The position numbers and the translations under genes are program-made. Below are positions 60,942 to 63,251 of a stretch of 64,000 nt of DNA, piece by piece; position 1 is the stretch's first letter, and the number at the start of each line of letters is the position of its first letter. The notes beneath the pieces were generated by a model that searched no databases, had not been told where the DNA came from, and worked only from the letters and a program-made list of their open reading frames with translations. The stretch lies in assembly GCA_963377175.1 (NCBI GenBank), contig CAUJNA010002113.1, positions 1-64,000 on the forward strand, read 5' to 3'. Origin of the DNA: Effrenium voratum. Lineage: Eukaryota; Sar; Dinophyceae; Suessiales; Symbiodiniaceae.

Positions 60942-63251
60942 ATAGCAACTCACAGCTCCAGACCGTCAAATCCGTGGCTATGGCTCCTTTTGGCCCATGC
61001 CCCGACATTTTTCCCCGGGAACAACCCCAAAACCGGGCTGTCTGTTTGATCCGGTGAGCAACTAGTGGGTTCAATGGAACCCCCACCTTCCCTGACAGCC
61101 TAACCCAAGACGGCTGGGAACCGAGAAAAACCTAGAGTCCAACGAAAGAGAAGTGAGACGGGGGCGCAAAAGTAGCCAACCATCAGATACCCCTTATCTG
61201 GGCTGGAATTAGGACCCCAGCAAAAAAATAATATATTTTTTTGCCTGGTTAGTGGAAAACAAAGGGACCCCAAAAGATCAAAAAAGGAAAAAGGGGAGCC
61301 AATTCTGGGGAAGTTCTTTGGATCGTTTGGAGAGTTGAACCCCACTTCCATTTCAAGCCAAATATCGGATACCTGGTCCCAGCTCCAAACCATCTGGCTC
61401 CAAACCACCTGGGTCTGAATTCTAAGTAGGGACCCTGTGGATCCATGTTCCCCTACTTTGGAGGGTCATGAAAAAAGTCAGAGCAGGAGGAAACCCAAGC
61501 GGATCAGGTTGAACGTGAGCTTCGGGGATCTGACTTGACGGCCAACTGAAGGAGCAAAACGAAAACGACAAGATAGAGTCGATTCTACTCGCGTGTGCCG
61601 TTTTATTATTATTACTGTTATTACTATTATTATTCGTAGCAGTATTTGTGTTTGTTCTTTCTTCTTCTTCTTCTTCTTTTTGTTTGGGGGGGGGGGGGGC
61701 GGAGTGCCGTTGTTTGTTTGTTTGTCCGTTCGTTCGTTTGTTTGTTTGGTTGTTTGTTTGTTTGGTTGTTTGTTTGTTTGTTTGTTTGATTGATTGATTG
61801 ATTGTTTGTTTTTTGTCGGGGAGGGGGGAGCTGGGAAGGCCGGAAGGTGGTGTTCCTATTGGTTTCCCTTAACACCACCCCAAAAAAGTGGTACCCGCAA
61901 AAACGACACGCCCATTTGGTTTGCAGTGACAGGAGAAACCCAGACCTGAATCCAAGGCTTTTGGCATCGTGGCTCAAAAACAAGGCGCGGGCACTTCCTT
62001 AAACAGCCTTAAACAGTGCTTCGCTCTTAAAACCCATGGATTGTTGGTTTTGATAGTATCTTCGTAAAGGTTGATATACGCAGTTGGCAAAAGTTTCTGG
62101 AACCCCATGAGGGTTGCTGTGTACATGTTCCAGGCCGTAAACCCCCGGTTGGGGTGTGGTCTGGGTTGGTTTAGGGTTGGTTTAGGGTTGGTTTAGGGTC
62201 GGTATAGGGTTGGTTTAGGGTTGGCTTGGGGTTGGTTGCTTGGCTTAGGGTGTGTTTAGGGCTGATTTAGGGTTGGTTTAGGTGGGTATAGGGTTAGTTC
62301 AGGGTTTGTGTACGGTGGGTTTAAGGTTGGTTTAGGTGGATTTAGGGTTAGTTTAGGGTTGGCATTGGGTTGATTTAGGGTTGGCTTAGGGTCGGGGGTT
62401 GGTTTAGGGTTGGTTTGGCTTAGGGTGTGTTTAGGGCTGATTCAGGGTTGGTTAAGGGTTGGTTAAGGGTGGGTTTAGAACTGATTCAGGGCGGGTTTAG
62501 GGTTTGTTTAGTGTGGGTTGGGGTTTAGGGTCGGTTGTGGGTTGAGTTCGGGTCGAGTTCAGCTCGAGGATCGGGGTCTCGGGGTCTCGGGGTGGGGTGG
62601 CCTGGGGACTGGAACATATTTGGCTGTGGCTCAAAAACATGTACCAAAATAGCACCTTGGTAAATGGAACTAAAGACTAAAACCCGCGTAACCCCAGCTC
62701 TCTATTTTTGAGCCACACCCATTTGTGGGAGTGTCTTCTTTGAGGGTTCCCATGGTGGGGTGCTTTTGAAGGGACGCGGGACACCACTCATCTTGGCATC
62801 TGGACACAAGCTCCAGCTGGTAAAACCATCTAGATTTAGAGATTTGTGCGCACCCTGGGAAAGCACGCACTGCGATTTCGCCGGTTGGCACTCGGGGCAT
62901 GTTCCAAGGTGTGATCCTAGGGTGCAACTTGACAACCCTTTGATAAGCATGATTAATGCTTGCCGGGCAAGAGAATCAGCAGTTGCTTGGTTCTCAGTTG
63001 CCAACAAGTTCAAGTCAAACAGACGTAACATGTAACCGAAACGGCTTGGCCAATCAACCGTCTGATGGTTAAAAGGGAAAAAGAAGGAACCCAACGAACA
63101 AACTGGTAAGTCTGGCAACGCAGCTTAACGAAGGGGAGCCTACGGACGCCGCGAGTTCTCCGAGGCTCTGCCCTGCACCACGTGCCGGTACAGCTTTTCC
63201 GCCTCCTCCGAGTGGCCCAGTAGCACCTGAGCCAAAACCGGCAGCGTGAAC
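4041..63251 (-). CDS. Giant multi-exon TPR (kinesin-light-chain-like) gene with C-terminal membrane anchor, 5' end outside window
   Basis: Whole-locus entry; exons w1-w43 are listed separately. The joined exons give a nearly unbroken series of TPR units of about 42 residues: helix A like [15 protein letters not shown], a loop like LGADHPDTL, helix B like NNLAYLLKA. Joins were accepted only where the reading phase matched on both sides and the TPR spacing stayed right, which is what makes the model believable despite GC and GA donors. Repeats are most canonical in w1-w24 and w38 and degenerate in w26-w36. The chain ends in a basic segment (w42) and one hydrophobic helix (w43), so the protein is probably anchored in a membrane with its TPRs in the cytosol. 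TPR arrays bind other proteins; no enzyme domain is seen. About 4 percent of the locus is coding. It could be an unrelated TPR scaffold and not a true kinesin light chain. The upstream part lies beyond 64000. Confidence 0.85.
4129..5579 (-). other. Last intron of the TPR gene, filled by a satellite
   Basis: From the w42 donor (AGCGG/GTGAAG) to the w43 acceptor (GTCTCAG/G). Nearly all of 4240-5065 is the 70-bp tandem repeat; 5066-5579 is a low-complexity stretch with C-run/A-run junctions and no exon I can see. Confidence 0.5.
4240..5065. repeat. 70-bp tandem satellite with 210-bp higher-order period
   Basis: The start CACATCAGCT recurs at 4321, 4391, 4461, 4531, 4601, 4671 and 4741, exactly 70 bp apart, then decays to the right. 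Units fall in three variants (TTTAAG..CTCCG, TTTAAG..CTCTG, TTCAAG..CTCTG) repeated in that order, so 4321-4530 and 4531-4740 form near-identical 210-bp blocks. Confidence 0.95.
5580..5637 (-). CDS. TPR gene exon w42, basic juxtamembrane segment
   Basis: Codes for [18 protein letters not shown]. Acceptor GCCTCAG/C takes 2 nt from w40 (GT exit), donor GT (AGCGG/GTGAAG), phase 2 to w43. A run of Arg/Lys just before a hydrophobic helix suits a cytosolic juxtamembrane stretch (positive-inside rule). The opposite strand has a possible donor CCAG/GTCAGT at 5740, so a plus-strand exon cannot be fully excluded. Confidence 0.55.
5761..5885. repeat. Element A copy 1 (CTAGGTCC family)
   Basis: 125 bp: GGTCCTCCAG at the left, TCTGTAGTCTATTTTAATAGGG and CTCCCCCCAAAAAAGG inside, AAAAGGGCAC and GGGGGACCTAG at the right. 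The left CTA is lost. In the intron between w42 and w40. Confidence 0.85.
5941..6008. repeat. Element D copy (TACCCTCCCACCAACATGG family), short
   Basis: Left GGTACCCTCCCACCAAAACATGG, right AGGAGGGTGGGAGGGTAAC: an inverted repeat around about 25 bp. Confidence 0.75.
6147..7600. mobile_element. AT-rich foldback element, about 1.45 kb, non-coding
   Basis: Left end TTTTCCAACAGAAGGGGTCG then GGGGGCTGAGTTTTTTCAGATTCCTGG (repeated); right end is the inverse: three or four CTCAGCCCCCAGGAATCTGAAAAA units, then CCGACCCGCCCTCTTTTCCAAA. The interior is clearly AT-richer than its flanks and full of local palindromes, for example GCATACGTACGC and the paired CATACGTCTTCCAAAA. No transposase frame is seen. 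Looks like a non-autonomous, terminally repetitive DNA element inserted in the intron between w42 and w40. Confidence 0.72.
9301..9412. repeat. Element D copy
   Basis: Left ATACCCTCCCTCCCTCCCAC then TAACATGG; right GTTGGAGGGAGGGTACC. Internal GTACCCCC and GTACCCTCC suggest a second nested end. Confidence 0.7.
10306..10430. repeat. Dispersed repeat F copies (ATATTTCCAGTAGTGA type)
   Basis: GCAACTTCCATTTGC, then CCCCTGGA, ATATTTCCAGTAGTGAAAT, GATTCC and TATTCTTCAC. Copies at about 34380-34475, 42415-42510, 43745-43810 and 46190-46275 share these words in the same order. Confidence 0.75.
10661..10690 (-). CDS. TPR gene exon w41 (optional or alternative)
   Basis: Nine codons, RKLILCARA, helix-A-like. 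Acceptor TTCGAG/G, donor GT (GCCCA/GTGCCT), phase 2. It can link w40 (GC exit) straight to w43, but then w42 would be skipped; so w41 and w42 are alternatives. The intron here (5638-10660) holds the 1.45-kb foldback element and several TIR elements. Confidence 0.35.
11177..11234 (-). CDS. TPR gene exon w40
   Basis: Codes for [32 protein letters not shown] sits where DTL.S.NNLA should be. Acceptor ATGAG/G, donor GT (CAAGC/GTCCTC), phase 1 (to w42), or GC two bases earlier, phase 2 (to w41). This is the last TPR-like helix. Confidence 0.65.
11660..11834. repeat. CT / CTTT / CTTG microsatellite
   Basis: Runs of CT, then TTCC, TTGC, TTTC and again CT. On the gene strand it is a long purine tract. 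Confidence 0.97.
11955..12072. repeat. Element A copy 2
   Basis: Starts GGTTCTCCAGTAGAGAGGTT, contains TTTCTGTAGTCTAT and GGGGAACCCTCCCCCAAAAAA, ends AAAAACCTAG. In the intron between w39 and w40. Confidence 0.85.
13480..13611. repeat. Element J copy 1 (CTGTGGATGGACGAAATCC family)
   Basis: Left arm CTGTGGATGGACGAAATCCA then TTTCGCACCAC, right arm GTGGTGCGAACGGATTTCCT then CCATCCACAG: about 30-bp inverted arms. In the intron between w39 and w40. Confidence 0.88.
13718..13778 (-). CDS. TPR gene exon w39
   Basis: Codes for [20 protein letters not shown], turn and helix A. Acceptor GCAAAG/C. The exit is unclear: GC (ATGCAG/GCGGGG), or a later in-phase GC that would add AGAIC and give better spacing. 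The next intron (11235-13717) holds two TIR elements and a CT/CTTT microsatellite. Confidence 0.76.
14549..14610 (-). CDS. TPR gene exon w38
   Basis: Codes for [20 protein letters not shown], a clear TPR loop (GTDHPET) and helix B. Acceptor CTCCAG/G; donor GC (CTGGC/GCGTGC), phase 2, so that the split codon plus w39 reads [17 protein letters not shown] start at 14631 is in frame but makes helix A too long. The intron upstream holds a hairpin element, 15127-15243. Confidence 0.88.
15024..15067 (-). CDS. TPR gene exon w37
   Basis: Codes for [14 protein letters not shown], consensus helix A. Acceptor GACGAG/G; donor GA (CTGGCG/GAGCCT), phase 0, joining to [13 protein letters not shown] of w38 with exactly the 18-residue helix-A length. 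A GT at 15009 would add five residues. Confidence 0.8.
15127..15243. repeat. Hairpin element with CCATAGGCGTCC ends
   Basis: Left CCATAGGCGTCCTTTTGG and right CCAAAAAGGACGCCTATGG are inverse copies, and inside GGTTTCCCTGGT faces ACCAGGGAAACC, so most of the 117 bp can fold into one hairpin. In the intron between w38 and w37. Confidence 0.9.
17181..17232 (-). CDS. TPR gene exon w36
   Basis: Codes for [28 protein letters not shown] aligns with DTLTSMNNLA. Acceptor CTGAG/G. The exit must be phase 1 for w37: GT here (TTGA/GTCATG) leaves the turn about three residues short, while a GC at 17169 makes it one too long. A GT at 17186 has the wrong phase. The next intron (15068-17180) shows no feature beyond a short TA run near 15870. 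Confidence 0.68.
17640..17670 (-). CDS. TPR gene exon w35 (tentative)
   Basis: Codes for [10 protein letters not shown]. It takes 1 nt from w34 and leaves phase 0 for w36, and adds about the number of residues a helix A lacks here. Donor is GC (GTGATT/GCATCG); a GT six bases earlier (GAG/GTGATT, 17646) fits the phase too. Residues alone would not identify it. Confidence 0.38.
17830..17888 (-). CDS. TPR gene exon w34
   Basis: Codes for [19 protein letters not shown], helix B to helix A. Acceptor CAACAG/G, donor GT in strong context (GCGG/GTGAGC), phase 2. Confidence 0.78.
18341..18371 (-). CDS. TPR gene exon w33
   Basis: Ten codons: [10 protein letters not shown], in the HPDTL.S position. 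Acceptor CTTCAG/G; donor GC (CTCAA/GCCGAG), phase 0 to VDRLEAG of w34. A GT donor at 18325 has the wrong phase. Confidence 0.62.
18714..18775 (-). CDS. TPR gene exon w32
   Basis: Codes for [20 protein letters not shown], helix A. Acceptor CCGCAG/G, donor GT (TGGAT/GTGTGG), phase 2, rebuilding M. Clean exon signals on both sides. Confidence 0.84.
19054..19160. repeat. Element D copy
   Basis: Left GTTACCCTGGCTCCAACTAA then CATGGCA; right TGCCATGTTAGTGGGAGGGAG then GGTAG: about 20-bp inverted ends. In the intron between w32 and w31. Confidence 0.78.
19744..19782 (-). CDS. TPR gene exon w31
   Basis: Codes for [13 protein letters not shown], end of helix B and turn. Acceptor TTTACAG/C, donor GT (TGTAAA/GTGGAA), phase 0; a GC donor (GTTGGG/GCTTGT) would also keep phase. 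Found by looking for the segment missing between w30 and w32, so partly model-driven. Confidence 0.55.
20995..21150. repeat. TA-rich microsatellite with CATATATG palindromes
   Basis: Mostly alternating T and A with scattered CATG and GCATATATGC words; self-complementary over much of its length. Confidence 0.95.
22138..23050. other. Stretch without recognisable feature
   Basis: Part of the 4.4-kb intron between w30 and w31. Apart from a short direct repeat CCCCTAATGT (22529 and 22552) nothing stands out. Confidence 0.5.
23085..23615. repeat. 11-bp tandem array GTGTCGCTTGC
   Basis: About 40 near-copies of CTTGCGTGTCG / CCTGCGTGTCG, broken once at 23320-23390 by unique sequence. Being 11 bp long it opens all three frames on both strands, which explains the overlapping open frames there. 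Confidence 0.95.
24140..24202 (-). CDS. TPR gene exon w30
   Basis: Codes for [18 protein letters not shown] then RCD: helix A and a diverged loop. Acceptor TTGACAG/G, donor GT (TGCGAC/GTCGCA), phase 0. The intron after it (19783-24139, 4.4 kb) is the second longest and holds the 11-bp array and a long TA microsatellite. Confidence 0.84.
24531..24616 (-). CDS. TPR gene exon w29
   Basis: Codes for [18 protein letters not shown] followed by [10 protein letters not shown]: loop (HDATL), helix B, turn glycine. Acceptor TCTCAG/G, donor GC (GACAAG/GCGCGA), phase 0, giving QDK-AVELL with w30; the same exon-border position as w22/w23. Confidence 0.85.
25092..25186. repeat. Dispersed repeat C, copy 2
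   Basis: Partner of 3887-3974. Lies in the intron between w29 and w28. Confidence 0.8.
25727..25795. repeat. TA microsatellite
   Basis: Alternating TA with CATATG words. Further short TA runs occur at 15867-15887, 26933-26975 and 49530-49600. Confidence 0.93.
26598..26664 (-). CDS. TPR gene exon w28
   Basis: Codes for [19 protein letters not shown] followed by DGR; G, R and A fall on the conserved turn positions of a TPR. Acceptor GCAAG/C. Exit is phase 1, either a GC donor here (CGCA/GCCAGC) or GT at 26586; the GC one gives better spacing. The next intron (24617-26597) has one copy of a repeat shared with 3.9 kb. Confidence 0.68.
26705..26807. repeat. Inverted-repeat element B, short copy
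   Basis: 103 bp with termini GGGTGAATTATA and TATAATTCACCC, a terminal inverted repeat of about 12 bp. In the intron between w28 and w27. Size and structure suit a miniature inverted-repeat element. Confidence 0.85.
27369..27403 (-). CDS. TPR gene exon w27
   Basis: Codes for [11 protein letters not shown], in the position of DTLTSMNNLA. Acceptor CCCGAG/G, donor GT (TACGG/GTGGCC), phase 0. Supported by phase on both sides and by length, less by residues. The next intron (26665-27368) holds a TIR element at 26705-26807. Confidence 0.6.
27496..27585. repeat. Dispersed repeat H, copy 1
   Basis: GCCATGGGTCAAAA, CCCCCAGTGAACATCCCAATC then CCCACTAAAATAGAC and AAAATGGGTGGTG are shared, nearly base for base, with 30973-31060 in the same orientation. 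Confidence 0.87.
28742..28784 (-). CDS. TPR gene exon w26
   Basis: Codes for [14 protein letters not shown], a diverged helix A. Acceptor CTTCAG/G, donor GT (CACGGG/GTGGAG), phase 1; a GC donor at 28751 is also phase 1. The next intron (27404-28741) includes one copy of an 88-bp repeat at 27496-27585. Confidence 0.65.
29818..29926. repeat. Element D copy, best preserved
   Basis: 109 bp with termini CTACCCTCCCACCAA and TTGGTGGGAGGGTAG, a perfect 15-bp terminal inverted repeat. In the intron between w26 and w25. A partial copy starts at 20306. Confidence 0.87.
30390..30443 (-). CDS. TPR gene exon w25
   Basis: Codes for [18 protein letters not shown], helix B and turn. Acceptor GTCCAG/G; donor GC (GGCAAG/GCGCGG), phase 0, chosen over a GT five bases on (phase 2) because joining to EKLASQA of w26 then gives exact TPR length. 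The next intron (28785-30389) holds a TIR element at 29818-29926. Confidence 0.82.
30507..30615. repeat. Element A copy 3
   Basis: Starts CTACGTCCAGTAGACAGGTT, contains GTAGGGGAACCCTCCCCCAA, ends AAAAAACCTG. In the intron between w24 and w25. Confidence 0.8.
30973..31060. repeat. Dispersed repeat H, copy 2
   Basis: Partner of 27496-27585; the two sit in different introns of the TPR gene. Confidence 0.87.
31634..31679 (-). CDS. TPR gene exon w24
   Basis: Codes for [24 protein letters not shown] is the TPR loop signature. Acceptor CCAAG/G; phase-0 exit uses a GA donor (CTGGAG/GAGGGG), giving [12 protein letters not shown] with w25. The next intron (30444-31633) contains three dispersed repeats. 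Confidence 0.86.
33044..33105 (-). CDS. TPR gene exon w23
   Basis: Codes for [20 protein letters not shown], helix A. Acceptor CTCCAG/G, donor GT in strong context (ACTG/GTGAGT), phase 2, rebuilding W. The next intron (31680-33043) shows a dispersed repeat near 32906-32990 and a short CA run. Confidence 0.87.
34496..34535 (-). CDS. TPR gene exon w22
   Basis: Codes for [13 protein letters not shown], end of helix B and turn. Acceptor CCCGAG/G; exit must be phase 0 before AEYEYAQ of w23, which only a GA donor (GACAAG/GAGCCC) supplies. The next intron (33106-34495) holds two dispersed-repeat copies. Confidence 0.87.
34605..34738. repeat. Element J copy 3
   Basis: Left GTGTGGATGGACGGAG, right GGATTTTGTCCATCCACAG. 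In the intron between w22 and w21. A further fragment lies at about 55033-55180. Confidence 0.8.
35033..35074 (-). CDS. TPR gene exon w21
   Basis: Codes for [16 protein letters not shown] loop and helix B. Acceptor TTGAG/G. There is no GT in reach; a GC donor (CACAT/GCCCGG), phase 2, rebuilds M and yields [16 protein letters not shown] with exact spacing. Confidence 0.86.
35998..36038 (-). CDS. TPR gene exon w20
   Basis: Codes for [13 protein letters not shown], helix A. Acceptor GTCGAG/G (a CAG/CTG start at 36047 is in phase too), donor GT (CAGCA/GTTGCG), phase 2, rebuilding Q. Confidence 0.82.
36489..36513. repeat. CT dinucleotide run
   Basis: TCTCTCTCTCTCTCTCTCTC, followed by TTTGTCTCTCTG. 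In the intron between w20 and w19. Confidence 0.95.
37650..39350. repeat. Tandem duplication of about 0.85 kb
   Basis: CTTCAGCAACCA..CGGTT at 37660 recurs at 38510; TTCAGGAAGATCCCTTGGCT at 37779 recurs at 38654; GGCGGGGGTG.TTCAGCAGAG at 38057 recurs at 38902. Order and orientation are kept, with small indels. Open frames of 170-190 codons inside it are not alike in a way that suggests protein. It fills the intron between w20 and w19. Confidence 0.88.
39669..39744 (-). CDS. TPR gene exon w19
   Basis: Very GC-rich. Codes for [17 protein letters not shown] then AGAGAPAQ, matching the loop and helix B by position, with Ala/Pro in place of the DHPDTL signature. Acceptor CTGCAG/C takes 1 nt (rebuilding D), donor GA (GCGCAG/GATGTG), phase 0 to AHALLQEA of w20. 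The opposite strand also stays open here, but only this frame fits both neighbours. The next intron (36039-39668) holds a 0.85-kb tandem duplication. Confidence 0.68.
40057..40740. repeat. Degenerate TTTAGGG-type (telomere-like) tract
   Basis: Dozens of GGTTTAGGGT / GGGTTTAGGGT words, rarely in perfect tandem, all in the same orientation. In the intron between w19 and w18. Confidence 0.88.
40770..40827. repeat. TTGC/CTGC tetranucleotide run
   Basis: GCTTGCTTGC and GCCTGCCTGC units, directly after the telomere-like tract. Confidence 0.95.
41976..42067 (-). CDS. TPR gene exon w18
   Basis: Codes for [18 protein letters not shown] followed by [12 protein letters not shown]: a whole helix B, turn and helix A. 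Acceptor GCTGAG/G, donor GT (CTGGA/GTGCCC), phase 2. The next intron (39745-41975) contains the longer TTTAGGG-like tract and a TTGC microsatellite. Confidence 0.93.
42888..42950 (-). CDS. TPR gene exon w17
   Basis: Codes for [16 protein letters not shown] then GPDHW, consensus helix A and loop. Acceptor GGCGAG/G, donor GC (CACTGG/GCAGCT), phase 0, giving DHW-DTLSSL across the junction: an intron inside the DHPDTL signature, as between w10 and w11. Confidence 0.92.
43102..43147. repeat. Pentanucleotide run GGAGT / GGAGC
   Basis: About nine units, first GGAGT, then GGAGC, then GGAGT again. Confidence 0.95.
43460..43570. repeat. Dispersed repeat G copies (AAAGAACGATGGTTGAAAAGAATGG type)
   Basis: CCATTCTTTCC, TTCTTTCCAGAAAACCA, AGCTGGTGTT, AGAACGATGGTTGAAAAGAA and CAACCCCTAG. 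Copies at about 29945-30055 and 30742-30842. The word ATTCTTT and its inverse AAAGAAT near the ends suggest an imperfect terminal inverted repeat. Confidence 0.75.
43843..43878 (-). CDS. TPR gene exon w16
   Basis: Only 12 codons: [12 protein letters not shown], end of helix B and the turn. Acceptor GCACAG/G, donor GT (GACGAG/GTGGGG), phase 0, so that VDE joins ALKSRRK of w17. The next intron (42951-43842) carries a GGAGT/GGAGC pentanucleotide run and a 110-bp dispersed repeat at 43460-43570. Confidence 0.85.
44467..44514 (-). CDS. TPR gene exon w15
   Basis: Codes for [16 protein letters not shown], loop plus helix B start. Acceptor ACGCAG/G; donor GC (TACCTA/GCAGCT), phase 0, preferred over a second GC three bases on because it gives exact spacing [10 protein letters not shown]. 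Confidence 0.87.
45328..45369 (-). CDS. TPR gene exon w14
   Basis: Codes for [14 protein letters not shown], helix A. Acceptor CGAGAG/G, donor GT (CGCGAG/GTCATG), phase 0, leading into DFGIDHPDT of w15. The next intron (44515-45327) contains a short dispersed repeat near 45158-45250. Confidence 0.86.
45649..45726. repeat. Element A copy 4, right end missing
   Basis: Starts CTAGGTCCTCCAGTAGAGAG and runs to GGGGAACCCTCCCCCAA, where similarity stops. In the intron between w13 and w14. Confidence 0.82.
46085..46178 (-). CDS. TPR gene exon w13
   Basis: Codes for [15 protein letters not shown] followed by [16 protein letters not shown]. Acceptor GTCACAG/G. The exit is uncertain: a GT donor (AAGTGG/GTTCTC) keeps phase 0 but makes the linker to w14 about two residues longer than the TPR norm. 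The next intron (45370-46084) holds a 3'-truncated CTAGGTCC element. Confidence 0.85.
46740..47280. repeat. 19-bp array GGGGCCCGACGGCGCAATC, with a 233-bp larger period
   Basis: Many copies of GGGGCCCGACGG(C/T)GCAATC. A unique block (GTGTCCCGTGGTGCAAGCGG to GGCCATGCCAGC) appears twice, starting at 46835 and 47068, so array and block were duplicated together. On either strand the frame is open but repetitive. Confidence 0.93.
47640..49200. repeat. Minisatellite of 12-bp GGTGGAACCCTG nested in a 75-bp period
   Basis: GAACCTATTTCAAACCACC recurs at about 48846, 48921, 48996 and 49071, 75 bp apart; between them GGTGGAACCCTG is repeated one to four times. Because 75 and 12 are multiples of three, one plus-strand frame stays open for 533 codons (47881-49482). 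It sits in an intron of the minus-strand gene. The left part (47680-47830) repeats GAAGGGGCGCGAGTCAGCTT about every 67 bp. Confidence 0.93.
49373..49431 (-). CDS. TPR gene exon w12
   Basis: Codes for [19 protein letters not shown], the most canonical helix A in the window. Acceptor CTCGAG/G, donor GC (TTCAG/GCGGGG), phase 2; the split codon becomes R, giving [15 protein letters not shown] across the junction. The next intron (46179-49372, 3.2 kb) holds two tandem arrays. Confidence 0.92.
50062..50103 (-). CDS. TPR gene exon w11
   Basis: Codes for [14 protein letters not shown], helix B. Acceptor GACCAG/G, donor GC (TTGGAG/GCAACT), phase 0, joining to [11 protein letters not shown] of w12. 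The next intron (49432-50061) contains a TA-rich microsatellite at 49530-49600. Confidence 0.88.
50374..50493. repeat. Element A copy 5, intact
   Basis: 120 bp from CTAGGTCCGCCAGTAGAGAG to AGAAGGACCTAG. Termini CTAGGTCC and GGACCTAG are a perfect inverted repeat. Shares an intron with copy 6 (between w10 and w11). Confidence 0.9.
50906..51006. repeat. Element A copy 6, intact
   Basis: 101 bp from CTAGGTCCTCCAGTAGAGAG to CTGGGGGACCTAG, with the perfect CTAGGTCC/GGACCTAG ends. Confidence 0.9.
51327..51399 (-). CDS. TPR gene exon w10
   Basis: Codes for [15 protein letters not shown] then MHTLGPDHQ: consensus helix A and loop. Acceptor CCCAAG/G. The frame needs a phase-0 exit before DTLQ of w11; the only fit is a GA donor (CACCAG/GAGGGG). 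The next intron (50104-51326) carries two copies of the CTAGGTCC element. Confidence 0.88.
51815..51852 (-). CDS. TPR gene exon w9
   Basis: Codes for [12 protein letters not shown], consensus helix B. Acceptor CCCGAG/G, donor GT (AAGAT/GTCGCT), phase 2, rebuilding M and giving the exact TPR spacing to YADAEYYY of w10. A GA donor three bases earlier and a GC donor three bases later fit the phase but not the spacing. Confidence 0.85.
53763..53872. repeat. Dispersed repeat I, copy 2
   Basis: Partner of 1343-1455; begins with GGAATGA and ends with CGATCGCAAGTTT. Lies in the TPR gene intron after w8. A related 3' piece (CATTCCCTGCCTATCGATGC) occurs near 10282. Confidence 0.85.
53890..53979 (-). 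CDS. TPR gene exon w8
   Basis: Codes for [18 protein letters not shown] followed by [12 protein letters not shown]: one complete helix A, loop and start of helix B. Acceptor CTTCAG/C (an AAG/GAG start at 53970 is also in phase), donor GC (ACCTCC/GCGCCC), phase 0, joining to VNNLA of w9. The following intron (51853-53889) holds one copy of a 105-bp repeat at 53763-53872. Confidence 0.88.
54667..54781. repeat. Element J copy 2
   Basis: Left CTGTGGATGGACGAAATCCT then GCACCA, right GGTGCAGGAGTTCGTCCATC then AG. In the intron between w8 and w7. Confidence 0.85.
54826..54863 (-). CDS. TPR gene exon w7
   Basis: Codes for [12 protein letters not shown], which can stand for the DTL.S.NNLA segment of a TPR. 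Acceptor CAACAG/A, donor GT (CCAGA/GTTCCT), phase 0. Support is mostly phase and position; a different exon in 54.0-54.9 kb is possible. The next intron (53980-54825) holds a terminal-inverted-repeat element (54667-54781). Confidence 0.45.
54923..54963 (-). CDS. TPR gene exon w6
   Basis: Codes for [13 protein letters not shown], helix-A-like but not consensus. Chosen because it takes 1 nt from w5 (rebuilding R) and leaves phase 1 for w7 (rebuilding H). Acceptor TTTTAG/G, donor GT (CTGC/GTGGCA). The intron to w7 is only 59 nt, by far the shortest here. Confidence 0.55.
55419..55459 (-). CDS. TPR gene exon w5
   Basis: Codes for [13 protein letters not shown], completing helix B begun in w4. 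Acceptor TGCGAG/G, donor GT (GGGAG/GTGGGC), phase 2. The next intron (54964-55418) contains a diverged piece of the GGATGGACGAAATCC repeat family near 55033. Confidence 0.7.
57310..57355 (-). CDS. TPR gene exon w4
   Basis: Codes for [15 protein letters not shown], an almost consensus kinesin-light-chain TPR loop and helix B. Acceptor GTGAG/G; donor GC (AACTTG/GCGGCT), phase 0, which joins directly to ASLL of w5 to give NNLASLL. The next intron (55460-57309, 1.85 kb) shows no feature I can name. Confidence 0.88.
57730..59072. repeat. 1.35-kb array of 10-bp CAGAGAGACA and related CACAGA units
   Basis: Starts as CACACGC, passes through ACACAGAGAC (8 bp) and settles into an almost perfect CAGAGAGACA 10-bp repeat from about 58155, then decays back to CA. 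All six frames are open for about 450-550 codons, an expected by-product of a 10-bp period without stops. Confidence 0.97.
59532..59619 (-). CDS. TPR gene exon w3
   Basis: Codes for [18 protein letters not shown] then [10 protein letters not shown]: end of helix B, turn glycine, helix A. Acceptor CTGAG/G, donor GC (AAGAG/GCGCGA), phase 2, rebuilding an arginine with w4. The next intron (57356-59531) is mostly the 10-bp CAGAGAGACA array. Confidence 0.87.
60677..60724 (-). CDS. TPR gene exon w2
   Basis: Codes for [15 protein letters not shown], the loop and start of helix B of a TPR; EHPDTL is the family signature. Acceptor TCTCAG/G, donor GC (GTCA/GCACCT). The split codons at both ends complete sensible residues (G before KKR, S before w3). 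The next intron (59620-60676) shows nothing I recognise. Confidence 0.85.
60904..60939. repeat. GA dinucleotide run
   Basis: 18 GA units, the inverse type of the CT run at 36.5 kb. Confidence 0.97.
61595..61815. repeat. ATT, TTC and TTTG microsatellite cluster
   Basis: ATT-type, then CTT, a run of G (61686-61699), then TTTG/TTCG units and TGAT. Confidence 0.95.
62150..62565. repeat. Second degenerate TTTAGGG-type tract
   Basis: GGTTTAGGGTTGGTTTAGGG and variants, same orientation as at 40 kb. In the intron between w2 and w1. Confidence 0.88.
63172..63251 (-). CDS. TPR gene exon w1 (first in window)
   Basis: Codes for [20 protein letters not shown] followed by YRHVVQ: helix B then helix A of a TPR (LL.G..EEAEKLY). 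Acceptor TTGCAG/G takes two bases of a codon from an exon outside the window; donor is GC (CAGG/GCAGAG), phase 1. To the right, 63252-64000 shows no further exon, only an AT-rich tract. The intron that follows (60725-63171) holds the TTTAGGG-like tract and TTTG microsatellites. Confidence 0.82.

Noticed and set aside
63222..63245. GGTTTTGGCTCAGG on the minus strand, resembling the dinoflagellate spliced leader end
   Set aside because: Only about ten bases match the leader core and they lie inside exon w1, where they encode VLAQ.
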